Shown here piece after piece: positions 1-8,484 of a stretch of DNA of 64,000 nt (position 1 is the first letter of the stretch; every line of letters starts with the position of its first letter). Under the pieces are notes generated by a model, which saw only the letters and a list, made by a program, of their open reading frames with translations, was not told the origin of the DNA and ran no database searches. A program made the position numbers and the translations under genes. The stretch comes from Marinimicrobium alkaliphilum (GTDB lineage: Bacteria > Pseudomonadota > Gammaproteobacteria > Pseudomonadales > Cellvibrionaceae): positions 1-64,000 of the forward strand of contig NZ_QGMQ01000006.1 in assembly GCF_003259155.1 (NCBI RefSeq), given 5' to 3'.

Positions 1-53
1 ACAGCGGCCTAAGCCTCCCACTGAACCCCTCTCTTCCGTTGAGCGAGGCGCGC

Positions 54-81
54 ATTATACGCCCTAAAGTCCGTTTGTAAA
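54..81 (-). promoter_or_regulatory. Leftward sigma70 promoter with GC-rich discriminator (proximal of two)
   Basis: On the minus strand a -35 TTTACA (76-81) and a perfect -10 TATAAT (54-59) are separated by 16 bases. The -10 is followed by GCGCGCC, the GC-rich discriminator typical of stringently controlled rRNA and tRNA promoters. It points out of the window to the left. In Pseudomonas an rRNA operon lies next to the tyrosyl-tRNA synthetase gene, so the likely target is a 16S operon or another stable-RNA operon just beyond base 1. The target itself is not visible. Confidence 0.6.
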
Positions 82-156
82 CCCCTTAATGTGCAGAAGT
101 TTTTACCGCCAGAACAACCGCTCTGACCGCCCTGCCGTTCCGTGGAGGAGGCGCGC

Positions 157-184
157 ATTATACGCACCGGGTTCGGCCTTGCAA
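157..184 (-). promoter_or_regulatory. Leftward sigma70 promoter with GC-rich discriminator (distal of two)
   Basis: The minus strand has a -35 TTGCAA (179-184), a 16-base spacer and a -10 TATAAT (157-162), followed by GCGCGCC. The stretch around the -10, from GCG before it to GCGCGCCTC after it, is identical to the promoter at 54-81 about 103 bases further on. The pair therefore resembles a tandem P1/P2 arrangement of an rRNA operon. The DNA just upstream is moderately AT-rich and could be an UP element. It starts within 30 bases of the tyrS stop codon. Confidence 0.6.
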
Positions 185-212
185 GCCTTTTTCGCAACTA
201 TTTCGTGACGCC

Positions 213-1520
213 TTATACAACTTCGAACAAGTGGTACTTCTTCTTACCCAGCTTACAGATAAAGAAGCGGTCGTAGGCGGCGCGCTCGGGCGCGAAGCAC
301 GCCTGGACGGCCATATTGTCATCCATCGAAAGCGCCACACCATTCAGCCAGACCGCGCTGCGTCCAAGCGCATCCTTTACCTGCTTGCCCGATGCCGCCA
401 TCCCGGCATCCACCAACACCTGGGTCAGCGGGTCTCCACCCAAGCTGGCGCGCTCAAGGCAGGTCGCCGGCAGGCCATCCAGCTTGAGCTGCTCCAGGTC
501 AGCCTCGCTCAACCCTGCCGTTTCGCCGCTAAACAGCGCTTCGGTGATTCGCTGGGCGCCCAGCAAGCCCTGCTCACCGTGCACCAGGCGCGTCATCTCT
601 TCGGCCAGCACCCGCTGAGCCTCCGGACGCCCCGCGCGGGCCTGATCCTCAGCCTCTATAGTCGCGATCTGCGCCAACGGCAAAAAGGTAAAGTAGCGCA
701 GAAACTTGTACACGTCCGCGTCCGCGGTATTCAACCAGAACTGGTAGAAAGCATAGGGCGACGTCTTGGCCGGATCCAGCCACACCGTGCCGGTCTCGGT
801 TTTTCCGAATTTGGTGCCATCCGCCTTGGTCACCAGCGGCATGGTCAAACCGTAAACCTGGCCACTGTGCAGGCGCCGGGTGAGGTCGATCCCCCCGGTG
901 ATATTGCCCCACTGGTCGCTGCCGCCTATCTGTAGGCTGCAGCCATAACGATTGTACAGCTCCGCAAAGTCGTAAGACTGCAGCAGCATGTAGGTAAACT
1001 CGGTAAACGAAATCCCCTCGCCCTCACGCTCAATGCGCTGTCTGACCGACTCCTTGTTGATCATATTGTTAACGGAGAAATGCTTCCCTACGTCGCGCAG
1101 AAAGTCGAGCACGCTCATCTGGCCGACCCAGTCGAGGTTGTTCACCACTTCGGCCGAGTTGTCACCACAGTCAAAATCGATAAAACGGCTGACCTGGCCT
1201 TTCAGGCGCTCTGCCCACCCGGCAACGACGTCCGGGGTGTTGAGCTTGCGCTCCTGCGCCTTGAAACTGGGATCCCCCACCATACCCGTGGCACCGCCCA
1301 CCAAGGCAATGGGCTTATGGCCGGCCATCTGGAAGCGCTTGAGCGCCAACAGGGGTACCAGGTGCCCAATATGCAGACTGTCGGCGGTCGGGTCGAAGCC
1401 GCTATACAGTGTCCGGCCACCCCCTGCCAGATACTCTCCAAGGGCATCGCCGCCGGAGGTCTGTGCGACCAGGCCTCGGGCCTGTAAATCGTCAAGTAAG
1501 GAGGGGTCTACTGCCGTCAT
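213..1520 (-). CDS. tyrS: Tyrosyl-tRNA synthetase
   Basis: Class I aminoacyl-tRNA synthetase that charges tRNA-Tyr with tyrosine in the cytoplasm. At 435 residues it has the usual bacterial length. The HIGH signature is literal (HIGH, residues 50-53). The second signature is KFGKT (237-241), the variant seen in E. coli-type TyrS. The tyrosine-binding stretch GGSDQWGNI is near residue 199, and a C-terminal S4-like RNA-binding domain covers about 365-430. The ATG start has a weak AGGA about 11 bases upstream. The gene is divergent from the M23 peptidase gene, and no clear terminator was seen before the leftward promoters that follow its stop. The arrangement next to an M23 peptidase and anmK matches the Pseudomonas tyrosyl-tRNA synthetase region. 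Confidence 0.97.
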   Translation of the reverse strand: MTAVDPSLLDDLQARGLVAQTSGGDALGEYLAGGGRTLYSGFDPTADSLHIGHLVPLLALKRFQMAGHKPIALVGGATGMVGDPSFKAQERKLNTPDVVAGWAERLKGQVSRFIDFDCGDNSAEVVNNLDWVGQMSVLDFLRDVGKHFSVNNMINKESVRQRIEREGEGISFTEFTYMLLQSYDFAELYNRYGCSLQIGGSDQWGNITGGIDLTRRLHSGQVYGLTMPLVTKADGTKFGKTETGTVWLDPAKTSPYAFYQFWLNTADADVYKFLRYFTFLPLAQIATIEAEDQARAGRPEAQRVLAEEMTRLVHGEQGLLGAQRITEALFSGETAGLSEADLEQLKLDGLPATCLERASLGGDPLTQVLVDAGMAASGKQVKDALGRSAVWLNGVALSMDDNMAVQACFAPERAAYDRFFICKLGKKKYHLFEVV

Positions 1521-1726
1521 CTGCTTAGCATCCTGTTACTGAGTGAATGAGCGCGCACCCTTTAGTGGCGGCACGCGGGCGGAACAAGATACCCGATTTA
1601 TATCGAAAAACAAGGCCAAAGCCAGACGCAGTCCGCATTTCCGGCTAACAACGGGGTGTCATTAAGGCGGTTTTCTGTTATAACTGGCAGATAATGTCAC
1701 TGTTCACCTACGGGTTTAACTAGCTT

Positions 1727-3142
1727 ATGGAACCCTCTGAAAAGTCAACCAAAACGCTCGACATCGCTGCGTTGCGTCGTTTTCCCCGCTCACATGCGGT
1801 TGCCGCCGGGTCACTCGTGGCCAGCCTGTGCCTGCTGTTTATGCTGTTTCCATCGAAGGATGCCTCCGCGACGCGCGACCTGCAGGAGACTCTGACCCTA
1901 CCTTTGGATCGCGACGCCCCCCTCTCGTCAGCCTTGAGCCTTGAGGCTGAAAGCGCCGAGGAGCCCGAGACGGCACTTGAACTCGCCTTGATTATCGAGG
2001 AAGAGCCTCCAGCAGCTGCCGAGCGGCCCTGGAATGAGTACGAAGTAAAAAGTGGTGACAGCCTCGCGCTGCTGTTCAGGCGCGCCGGCTTGAGCGAGCG
2101 CGATCTGTACGAACTGCTTAACCAGAGCCCGGAAGCGCGCGCCCTGCGTCGCATCATGCCCGGTCACAGCATTGCTTTTCAGATTGAAGACGATCGCCTC
2201 GAAGGCCTGCGTTACACCCGCAGCCGCACCAGCAGCCTGGAGTTTTTGCGCGAAGACGGCAGCTTTGTCGCCCAGGAAGTGGAGCGCCAGCCGGATGTGC
2301 ACTTGGCCTACCGTCAAGCTACGATCAACAGTTCCCTCTTCCTCGCCGGGCAGCGCGCCGGTCTGGCACACAACCTGATTATGGAACTGGCCAATATTTT
2401 TGGCTGGGATGTCGACTTCGCCCTGGATATTCGCCGAGGCGACAGTTTCAACCTGCTCTACGAAGAACTGTACCTGGATGGTGAGCGCATCGGTACCGGC
2501 GGAATTTTAGCCGCAGAGTTTACCAACCGGGGGCGGACCTTCCGCGCCGTGCGCTACACTCACGAAAATGGCAGCACTCATTACTATACGCCCGATGGCA
2601 ACAGTATGCGGCGGGAGTTCCTGCGTACGCCGGTAGAATTCGCACGCATCAGCTCGCATTTCAATCCCAACCGGCGCCACCCCATATTGCACACCATCCG
2701 CGCTCACCGGGGCACGGATTACGCGGCTCCCACGGGCACGCCCATCCGCGCTGCGGGCGACGGCCGCGTCGTTCACGCGGGCCGCAAAGGTGGCTATGGG
2801 ACGACCGTTGTCATCCAGCACGGGCAGACCTACCAGACCCTATACGCCCATATGAATAACCTGCACCGCGGCATCCGCAACGGTGTGCGGGTACGTCAGG
2901 GGCAAACCATTGGCTATGTGGGCTCCACAGGCATGGCCACAGGCCCTCACCTGCACTACGAGTTTTTGGTCAATGGCGTGCACCGCAACCCGGTCACCGT
3001 CGATCTGCCCCAAGCCAGCTCCATCGGCAGCGGAGAGATGGATCGCTTTGAGCGCGAAACCGGCCCGATCCTGGCACGGCTGGCGCAACATCACTTGGCA
3101 ACCGAACTCGCCATGTCCGATGACGAGCTCAACGTCAACTAG
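1727..3142 (+). CDS. M23 family peptidoglycan endopeptidase with OapA/LysM-like domain
   Basis: Cell-wall zinc endopeptidase predicted to cleave peptide cross-links in peptidoglycan. An N-terminal signal anchor (about 24-42) places the rest in the periplasm. A LysM/OapA-like segment follows at about 103-155 (starting YEVKSGDSLALLF), and the M23 (LytM/lysostaphin) catalytic domain covers about 305-425. Zinc ligands are visible as H327 and D331 in the HRGTD motif and H410 in GPHLH; H375 in YAHM fits the catalytic position. All ligands are intact, so it should be an active enzyme rather than an EnvC/NlpD-type activator. The domain order resembles MepM/YebA. It ends three bases before anmK starts, so the two genes couple peptidoglycan cleavage with recycling of the released anhydro-muropeptides. 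Confidence 0.92.
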   Translation: MEPSEKSTKTLDIAALRRFPRSHAVAAGSLVASLCLLFMLFPSKDASATRDLQETLTLPLDRDAPLSSALSLEAESAEEPETALELALIIEEEPPAAAERPWNEYEVKSGDSLALLFRRAGLSERDLYELLNQSPEARALRRIMPGHSIAFQIEDDRLEGLRYTRSRTSSLEFLREDGSFVAQEVERQPDVHLAYRQATINSSLFLAGQRAGLAHNLIMELANIFGWDVDFALDIRRGDSFNLLYEELYLDGERIGTGGILAAEFTNRGRTFRAVRYTHENGSTHYYTPDGNSMRREFLRTPVEFARISSHFNPNRRHPILHTIRAHRGTDYAAPTGTPIRAAGDGRVVHAGRKGGYGTTVVIQHGQTYQTLYAHMNNLHRGIRNGVRVRQGQTIGYVGSTGMATGPHLHYEFLVNGVHRNPVTVDLPQASSIGSGEMDRFERETGPILARLAQHHLATELAMSDDELNVN

Positions 3143-3145
3143 CCT

Positions 3146-4270
3146 GTGACACAAGAACTTTATATAGGCCTGATGTCGGGCACCAGCGCCGATGCTATCG
3201 ACACGGCGCTGGTAAGTTTTGAAGGGGCGCAAAGCCCACAGCTCATTGCCACCCACTCCACCCCCATCCCCTCTGATCTGCGCGCGGACATCCGGGCGCT
3301 TTGCCAGCCGGGCACCGGCGAACTGGACCGCTTTGGCCACCTCGACGGTGTACTGGGCGAGACCTTTGCCGACGCCTGCCTGGCACTGCTGGTAAACACC
3401 GGTATTGAGGCAAGCGCTGTTACCGCCATCGGCAGTCACGGCCAGACCCTGCGCCACCGTCCACCAAGCCCTGATGCCCGAGCCTTCAGTTTGCAGGCCG
3501 GCGACCCAAACATTATCGCCCAGCGCACGGGCATCACCACGGTTGCCGACTTTCGGCGTAAGGACATCGCCGCCGGTGGTCAGGGCGCGCCGTTAGTGCC
3601 CGCCTTCCACCGGGCAGTGTTTGGCTGCGCCCACGAAAACCGGGCATTGATCAATATCGGGGGCATTGCCAATATTTCCTGGCTGCCAAGCGAGGGGCCG
3701 ACCCTGGGCTTCGATACCGGGCCCGGGAATGCCCTGATGGACGACTGGATCGGTCAGCATCGGCGCGAACGGTACGACCGCGACGGGCTCTGGGCAGCCC
3801 AGGGCAAGCCCAACAGTATGCTGCTTGAATATCTGCTCGCGCATCCTTACTTTGTGCAGCCTCCCCCAAAAAGTACCGGCCGAGAAATCTTCAACCTGCA
3901 ATGGCTCGACACCCAACTGGAACAGATGGATCCCATGCCGGCACCGGAAGATGTGCAGGCATCACTGCTGCTGCTGACGGCCCACGCTATCGCCAGTGCC
4001 GTCACCGGCCTGGCCGACCAGGGGCCGGCGCGGGCGTACGTCTGCGGCGGCGGCGCCCATAACAGCCAACTGATGAATACACTAGAGGCCCTTTTGGGCG
4101 AACAGGTACCCGTTGCCTCCACCGAAGCGCTGGGCATAGCGCCCGACTGGGTCGAGGCAATGGCTTTCGCCTGGCTTGCTCGCCAGACGCTTAAAGGGTT
4201 AGCCGGCAACTTACCGGAGGTGACCGGCGCTCACAGCGCTCAGGTACTGGGGGGGATCTATCCCGCCTGA
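3146..4270 (+). CDS. anmK: Anhydro-N-acetylmuramic acid kinase
   Basis: Converts 1,6-anhydro-N-acetylmuramic acid from peptidoglycan turnover into MurNAc-6-phosphate in the cytoplasm, using ATP and water. At 374 residues it matches family length. The N-terminal phosphate-binding loop GLMSGTSADAID, the central GFDTGPGN motif and the C-terminal CGGGAHN motif of the ASKHA kinase fold are all visible. The start is GTG at 3146, giving MTQELYIGL, three bases after the stop of the M23 peptidase gene, so translational coupling is likely. A small hairpin (TCCCGC/GCGGGA, 4261-4276) overlaps the stop codon but has no T-run. The gene converges on erpA with a gap of about 15 bases. Confidence 0.96.
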   Translation: MTQELYIGLMSGTSADAIDTALVSFEGAQSPQLIATHSTPIPSDLRADIRALCQPGTGELDRFGHLDGVLGETFADACLALLVNTGIEASAVTAIGSHGQTLRHRPPSPDARAFSLQAGDPNIIAQRTGITTVADFRRKDIAAGGQGAPLVPAFHRAVFGCAHENRALINIGGIANISWLPSEGPTLGFDTGPGNALMDDWIGQHRRERYDRDGLWAAQGKPNSMLLEYLLAHPYFVQPPPKSTGREIFNLQWLDTQLEQMDPMPAPEDVQASLLLLTAHAIASAVTGLADQGPARAYVCGGGAHNSQLMNTLEALLGEQVPVASTEALGIAPDWVEAMAFAWLARQTLKGLAGNLPEVTGAHSAQVLGGIYPA

Positions 4271-4285
4271 GCGGGACGGCAGGTA

Positions 4286-4642
4286 TCAAACAGAGAAGGA
4301 CGAGCCACAACCACACGTGGTCGTCGCATTGGGGTTATTGACCACAAAGCGGGCCCCTTGCAAGCCCTCCTGGTAATCCACTTGCGATCCCGCAAGATAG
4401 GGATAACTCATCGCATCGAGTACCACCTTAACGCCATCGCGGTCGACAATCGTGTCGTCCTCCGCCAGCGCTTCATCAAAGGTGAAACCGTACTGAAACC
4501 CTGAGCAACCGCCGCCGGTCACATAGACCCGCAACATCAGATCAGGGTTACCCTCCTCCTCGACCAGGCTCTTAACCTTGGCCAGCGCCGCCTGAGACAC
4601 CTGCAGAGGATCGGGGGTGTAAACTTCGGGAGCGGACATCAA
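4286..4642 (-). CDS. erpA: Iron-sulfur cluster insertion protein ErpA
   Basis: A-type carrier that delivers Fe-S clusters to apo-proteins, including those of isoprenoid synthesis. The 118-residue length is typical. The three cluster-ligand cysteines are present: C46 in [11 protein letters not shown] and C110 and C112 in the C-terminal CGCGSSF. The first two codons are both ATG, and either could be the start. The gene is preceded on its strand by the terminator at 4667-4697 that closes the bactofilin gene, so it should have its own promoter in the short space between, which was not identified. Its position beside anmK is conserved in pseudomonads. Confidence 0.96.
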   Translation of the reverse strand: MMSAPEVYTPDPLQVSQAALAKVKSLVEEEGNPDLMLRVYVTGGGCSGFQYGFTFDEALAEDDTIVDRDGVKVVLDAMSYPYLAGSQVDYQEGLQGARFVVNNPNATTTCGCGSSFSV

Positions 4643-4666
4643 TTTCTCCGGACAGCTGGAAACGCT

Positions 4667-4697
4667 AAAAAAGGCCCAACGGCAAGTGCCGTGGGCC
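4667..4697 (-). terminator. Rho-independent terminator of the bactofilin gene
   Basis: Read on the minus strand, a stem of about 11 base pairs (GGCCCACGGC / GCCGTTGGGCC, one mismatch) is closed by a short loop. It is followed directly by TTTTTT (4667-4672). It lies 30 bases beyond the stop codon of the bactofilin gene and before erpA, in the correct orientation. Confidence 0.85.
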
Positions 4698-4727
4698 CCT
4701 TATTATGGCTTTACCTGAGTAAAACAG

Positions 4728-5156
4728 TCAACTATTGCTCTGAGCGGCCTTCTCAGGGGTCTCTGCCGCTTTGAGCTCCACTTTGCGCTCGCCCTTGGCG
4801 CCACCAAAGACCAGGCTACCATTGACCTGGGAGCCCTTGACCATCTCGATCAACTGGTACTCAACGTTACCCTCGACCACCGCCTTGGCCGCCAACTCTA
4901 TGTGCTTGGCAGAATAGACATTGCCCACCACACGGCCATTGATGACCACCATCGGGGCGCGAATTTCGCCCTCGACCACACCTTTCTCGGCCACCACCAA
5001 CTTCGCGTCATTGCCATTTTCCGCAATGATATTGCCGCTGACGTGCCCCTCAATTTGCAAATCACCGCTGAAATGCAGGTCACCAACGATCTTGGTACCA
5101 CGGGAAATCAGGGTGTGATTGTTGGAAAAAGCCATATCGTTTCGTTTGCCCCACAT
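4728..5156 (-). CDS. Bactofilin (polymer-forming cytoskeletal protein)
   Basis: Bactofilins form nucleotide-independent filaments of stacked beta-helical subunits that scaffold cell-shape and envelope enzymes. The 142-residue protein has the family pattern: a short polar N-terminus, the core starting at TLISRGTKIVGDLHFSG, then repeated six-residue beta-helix turns such as IEGHVSGNI and VVEGEIRAPMVVINGRVVG, and a charged, disordered C-terminal tail. A second ATG at codon 8 (MAFSNNHT) is a plausible alternative start; neither start has a strong ribosome-binding site. It lies 15 bases after the DUF6776-type gene and probably shares its transcript. Proximity to an M23 peptidase recalls bactofilin-peptidase modules, but here the two are on opposite strands and separated. 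Confidence 0.9.
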   Translation of the reverse strand: MWGKRNDMAFSNNHTLISRGTKIVGDLHFSGDLQIEGHVSGNIIAENGNDAKLVVAEKGVVEGEIRAPMVVINGRVVGNVYSAKHIELAAKAVVEGNVEYQLIEMVKGSQVNGSLVFGGAKGERKVELKAAETPEKAAQSNS

Positions 5157-5171
5157 AAGCCTAATCTGCAG

Positions 5172-5912
5172 TTAATTTTCTTCAGCCAACCAGCCGAATT
5201 TCTTTTCGACCGTGGTGGCACCCTGCCCGGTAGATCGGGCAACCAATTCGATGCGCTCCGGCTCAAAACCCTCAGGGAGCGTCAGGCGCCCCTCGATATT
5301 CTGGAAGTACCGAAAACGCAGCCGGATATCTTCGCTTTCGACATCGCCGGACAGTTCGTACAGCGGCAGCTCCAAAAGCTCGCCGTTCTGACGCCCAATG
5401 ACAGTAAAATTCAATGCACCATTCAGCACCTGATGATTGGTCGCCAACTGCTGCACTACCAGTTTGTAGCCATACTCTCGAGCGTTATTGGTCGACAGAA
5501 CGTTGAGAGAACCAATTGTCAGGCCTCCACGATTCTCCGAAGGCTCCATCAGGCCACGGTAGAACGTAATATCTTCTTCGAGCGAAGCAATCTGGGCTTT
5601 GAGATCCATCGCTTGATGGCGCAGCTCCTCAGTGGCCCGATTGTCCACCTTGGATCCCAGGGTCAGATTGGCCTCGACCTGACGCAGCTCGTTCACGGTT
5701 TCCTGCAAGCGGCGATTCTCGACCCGCAGACGATCGCGTTCGGCAACGGCGTTGGACTGTTCACGGGCACTCTGATAATGCCCGCCAGCGTAGCTACCAA
5801 CCACCGCAGCAACCACCACTACAGCGGCGACGCTGCCCCAGAGAATGCGCTGCCAGGGGCGGTACCGGACCACCACCAGGCGTTCGGGTTTGCTTCCTTT
5901 AACAACCGACAT
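5172..5912 (-). CDS. DUF6776-like membrane-anchored coiled-coil protein
   Basis: 246 residues of unknown function. It shows a short basic cytoplasmic N-terminus, one transmembrane helix (about 23-44, rich in Val and Ala) and a coiled coil (about 50-125, with heptads such as RDRLRVENRRLQETVNEL). A compact C-terminal beta-rich domain of about 100 residues follows, ending at the stop. This layout and the position between argC and a bactofilin gene match the family annotated DUF6776 in Pseudomonas relatives; that name is from memory. It is probably co-transcribed with the bactofilin and may link filaments to the envelope, which is inference only. Confidence 0.75.
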   Translation of the reverse strand: MSVVKGSKPERLVVVRYRPWQRILWGSVAAVVVVAAVVGSYAGGHYQSAREQSNAVAERDRLRVENRRLQETVNELRQVEANLTLGSKVDNRATEELRHQAMDLKAQIASLEEDITFYRGLMEPSENRGGLTIGSLNVLSTNNAREYGYKLVVQQLATNHQVLNGALNFTVIGRQNGELLELPLYELSGDVESEDIRLRFRYFQNIEGRLTLPEGFEPERIELVARSTGQGATTVEKKFGWLAEEN

Positions 5913-5957
5913 TGCTGCCTCTCGACTCGTTATTTGCGCTCAGCGGCCCACGCTGCC

Positions 5958-7004
5958 TCACGGCAGCGGAGCGACAATATCCAGGCCGGCTTTTTCGTCC
6001 AGACCGAACATGATGTTCATATTCTGTACCGCCTGGCCCGACGCACCCTTGGTGAGGTTATCAATAACGGACAGCACCACAACGGTATCACGATCCTGGG
6101 GCCGGAACACGGAAATACGACACATATTCGAATGCCGAACCGTGCGGGTTTGTGGGTGCTCACCCACCGGGAGAACGTCGACAAACGGCTCGTCAGCATA
6201 GCGTTGCTCATAGAGCGCCTGCAAGTCAGGGACCTTGCTCGCATCCAGTAACTGGGCGTACAGCGTTGCATGAATGCCGCGAATCATGGGCAGCAAGTGA
6301 GGCACAAACGTCAGGCGCGCCATTTGTGCGCCGGCCGGCTGAATGTCACGGAGGCCCTGCTCGATTTCCGGCAAGTGGCGATGACCGTGGGCCGCGTAGG
6401 CTTTAAAGCTGTCGCTGACCTCGGTCACCAGGTTGGCCACTTTGGCCTGACGCCCGGCGCCGCTGGCGCCACTGGCGGCATTGACCACCAGACGCGAGGC
6501 ATCCACGAGATCATTTTCCAGCAACGGCAGCAGCCCCAACTGGGCCGCCGTCGGGTAGCAGCCTGGGCAGGCCACCAACCGGGCGGTGCGAATCTGTGCC
6601 CGGTTGACCTCGGGCAGGCCATAGACAGCCTCGGACACCAGTTCCGGGCAGCCGTGCGCCTGGCCATACCACTCTGCCCAGAGCCCGGTATCGCGAATAC
6701 GGAAATCCGCCGACAGGTCCACCACGCGTATATCCCGGGCCATCAGCTCGGGCATCAGGTTTTGGGCAACGCCGTGGGGGGTCGCAAAAAATACCACGTC
6801 ACAGGCGGCCAATGCGTCCACATCCGGCTCACTGAAGGCCAGGTCCAGATGCCCACGCAGGTTCGGGAACATGTCCGCCACCGGCACCCCTGCCTCCGCG
6901 CGCGACGTGATCACGGCAACCTCGACGTCCGGGTGCTTGGCCAGCAGCCGCAACAGCTCTACGCCGGTATAGCCTGTACCCCCTACAATGCCTGCCTTGA
7001 TCAC
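5958..7004 (-). CDS. argC: N-acetyl-gamma-glutamyl-phosphate reductase
   Basis: Third step of arginine synthesis: NADPH-dependent reduction of N-acetylglutamyl phosphate to the semialdehyde, in the cytoplasm. The 348-residue length fits the type 1 family. The Rossmann glycine motif [10 protein letters not shown] is at residues 5-14. The catalytic cysteine is C149 in the signature PGCYPT (147-152), and the C-terminal HLLPMIRGI motif is present. It begins 144 bases from the divergent hemJ gene, the same order as in Pseudomonas aeruginosa. No ARG-box was identified in that gap. Confidence 0.97.
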   Translation of the reverse strand: MIKAGIVGGTGYTGVELLRLLAKHPDVEVAVITSRAEAGVPVADMFPNLRGHLDLAFSEPDVDALAACDVVFFATPHGVAQNLMPELMARDIRVVDLSADFRIRDTGLWAEWYGQAHGCPELVSEAVYGLPEVNRAQIRTARLVACPGCYPTAAQLGLLPLLENDLVDASRLVVNAASGASGAGRQAKVANLVTEVSDSFKAYAAHGHRHLPEIEQGLRDIQPAGAQMARLTFVPHLLPMIRGIHATLYAQLLDASKVPDLQALYEQRYADEPFVDVLPVGEHPQTRTVRHSNMCRISVFRPQDRDTVVVLSVIDNLTKGASGQAVQNMNIMFGLDEKAGLDIVAPLP

Positions 7005-7148
7005 ACTATCCCCCTGCTTTCCAGTCTGGTTTCGGTTACGCTATGGCCACCGGAGCTTTGCGGCCCCGGTGCGCGAGAATTGCCTATGATAAAAGCCTGA
7101 CCGCCAAAGAGAAAGCCAGGCTGCCAAATTATTCGACAAGGAGCCTCT

Positions 7149-7571
7149 ATGCTTTGGGTTAAGGCCTTTCACTTGATTGCTGTGGTCTGCTGGTTTGCGG
7201 CCATTTTCTACCTGCCCCGACTGTTTGTGTACCACGCCATGAGCGAGGACCAAGCCAGCCGCGAGCGCTTCAAAGTCATGGAACGCAAGCTCTATCGCGG
7301 GATTGGCACCCCCTCAATGATCGCCACTATCGTTTTGGGCTTCTGGCTGGTGAGCTACAACTGGGGCTATTACCACAGTGCCGGCTGGTTCTGGCTCAAG
7401 CTGGCACTCGTGGTGCTGTTGGTGGTCTATCATTACCTGTGCGGCTATTACCTGCGCCAATTCCGGGATGAGCGCTGTGAGCGCGGCCACGTGTTCTTCC
7501 GCTGGTTTAATGAAGTCCCCGTGGTGATGCTGCTTGGCATTGTCATCCTTGCGGTCGTAAAACCCTTTTAA
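7149..7571 (+). CDS. hemJ: Protoporphyrinogen IX oxidase HemJ
   Basis: Membrane enzyme that oxidises protoporphyrinogen IX to protoporphyrin IX in haem synthesis where HemY or HemG are not used. The 140 residues form four hydrophobic helices (about 5-27, 52-72, 80-100 and 118-138). The N-terminal histidine at residue 8 (KAFHLIAVV), one of the conserved haem/function residues of the family, is present, as is the RKLYRGIGTPSM loop. An AAGGAG ribosome-binding site precedes the ATG. It is followed 19 bases later by thiD. Confidence 0.93.
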   Translation: MLWVKAFHLIAVVCWFAAIFYLPRLFVYHAMSEDQASRERFKVMERKLYRGIGTPSMIATIVLGFWLVSYNWGYYHSAGWFWLKLALVVLLVVYHYLCGYYLRQFRDERCERGHVFFRWFNEVPVVMLLGIVILAVVKPF

Positions 7572-7590
7572 CCTTGTCAGAGACACAATC

Positions 7591-8400
7591 ATGGCGTCAC
7601 TGTCCACCACCACACCGATCGTTCTCAGTCTGTCCAGTCATGACCCTTCAGGCAGCAGCGGCATCCAGGCAGACATTGAAGCCTGTATCAGCCTCGGCTG
7701 CCACTGCACGCCGGTGATTTCCGCGCTCTGCGCCCGGGATACCCGAGAGCTGAAGGATATTCAGGCCGTGGATGCGCTGCTGCTGGTCGAACAGGTGCGC
7801 GCCATACTCGAAGATATGCCGGTGGACGTGATCAAGCTCGGCTTTATCGCCAGTGCCGCCCACGCCGAGGCCATGTACACCATCCTCCAGGATTACCCGA
7901 ACATACCGTTAATCCTCGATCCGGTAACCCATCTGGGCAGTAACCAGCCGAGCGACAATCCATCGCTGGTGGACGTCATCAAAACCCTGCTGCTACCGCG
8001 GGCCCTGCTCGCCACCCCCGACCTGGTAGAGGCCAGGGAGCTGGCACCACAAGGGGATACGCTCGATGCCTGCGCTCAGGAAATCCTCCACAGCGGTTGC
8101 GAGCACCTGTTGATTACCGGTACCCGACGGGATCAATTTCATCTCGACAACACGCTCTACAATGCCCAAGGGGTCATCCGCCACTACCGCTGGGATCGTA
8201 TCAACGCTTTCAGTCACGGCTGCGGCGCGACGCTTTCGGCGGCGATCAGTGCCTATCTGGCCCACGGGCTGAGCCTCATGGATGCGGTCGAACAGGGGCA
8301 AACCTTCACCTGGCGCGCCCTGCACGCCAGTCGTCGGTTGGGCAGCGGGCGGTGCGTTCCCAACCGGCTCTATTGGGCCGAGCGCGACAACCTTCATTGA
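7591..8400 (+). CDS. thiD: Hydroxymethylpyrimidine/phosphomethylpyrimidine kinase, divergent
   Basis: Predicted to phosphorylate HMP and HMP-phosphate to give the pyrimidine pyrophosphate used by ThiE in thiamine synthesis. The 269 residues follow the ribokinase-like fold, with the substrate loop SHDPSGSSGIQADI near residue 16 and LLITGTRRD near 172. The motif usually written HG(S/T)GCTL, whose Cys occupies the anion-hole/catalytic position, reads HGCGATL here (bases about 8217-8237). The Cys is replaced by Ala, and a Cys appears two residues earlier. Either the enzyme uses the shifted Cys or activity is reduced. The thiD-thiE-hemL order is the same as in Pseudomonas, which supports the assignment. 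Confidence 0.82.
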   Translation: MASLSTTTPIVLSLSSHDPSGSSGIQADIEACISLGCHCTPVISALCARDTRELKDIQAVDALLLVEQVRAILEDMPVDVIKLGFIASAAHAEAMYTILQDYPNIPLILDPVTHLGSNQPSDNPSLVDVIKTLLLPRALLATPDLVEARELAPQGDTLDACAQEILHSGCEHLLITGTRRDQFHLDNTLYNAQGVIRHYRWDRINAFSHGCGATLSAAISAYLAHGLSLMDAVEQGQTFTWRALHASRRLGSGRCVPNRLYWAERDNLH

Positions 8401-8468
8401 AGGCGCCGCCTTTGCCGAGACCGCGGTTCGCGCTACACTAGCGGGCTAAATGACACCCAGCCCGCCAC

Positions 8469-8484
8469 GAGGAGCGACACCATC
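8469..8484 (+). promoter_or_regulatory. Strong ribosome-binding site preceding the AUC start of thiE
   Basis: GAGGAG at 8469-8474 is followed by a seven-base spacer and ATC at 8482. No ATG, GTG or TTG lies at a suitable distance in the thiE frame, and the conserved N-terminal residues begin directly after this codon. The site therefore decides the start of thiE. Confidence 0.6.

Noticed and set aside
4902-6251. 449-codon plus-strand frame across the bactofilin, DUF6776 and argC genes
   Set aside because: It crosses three real minus-strand genes and contains no family motif.
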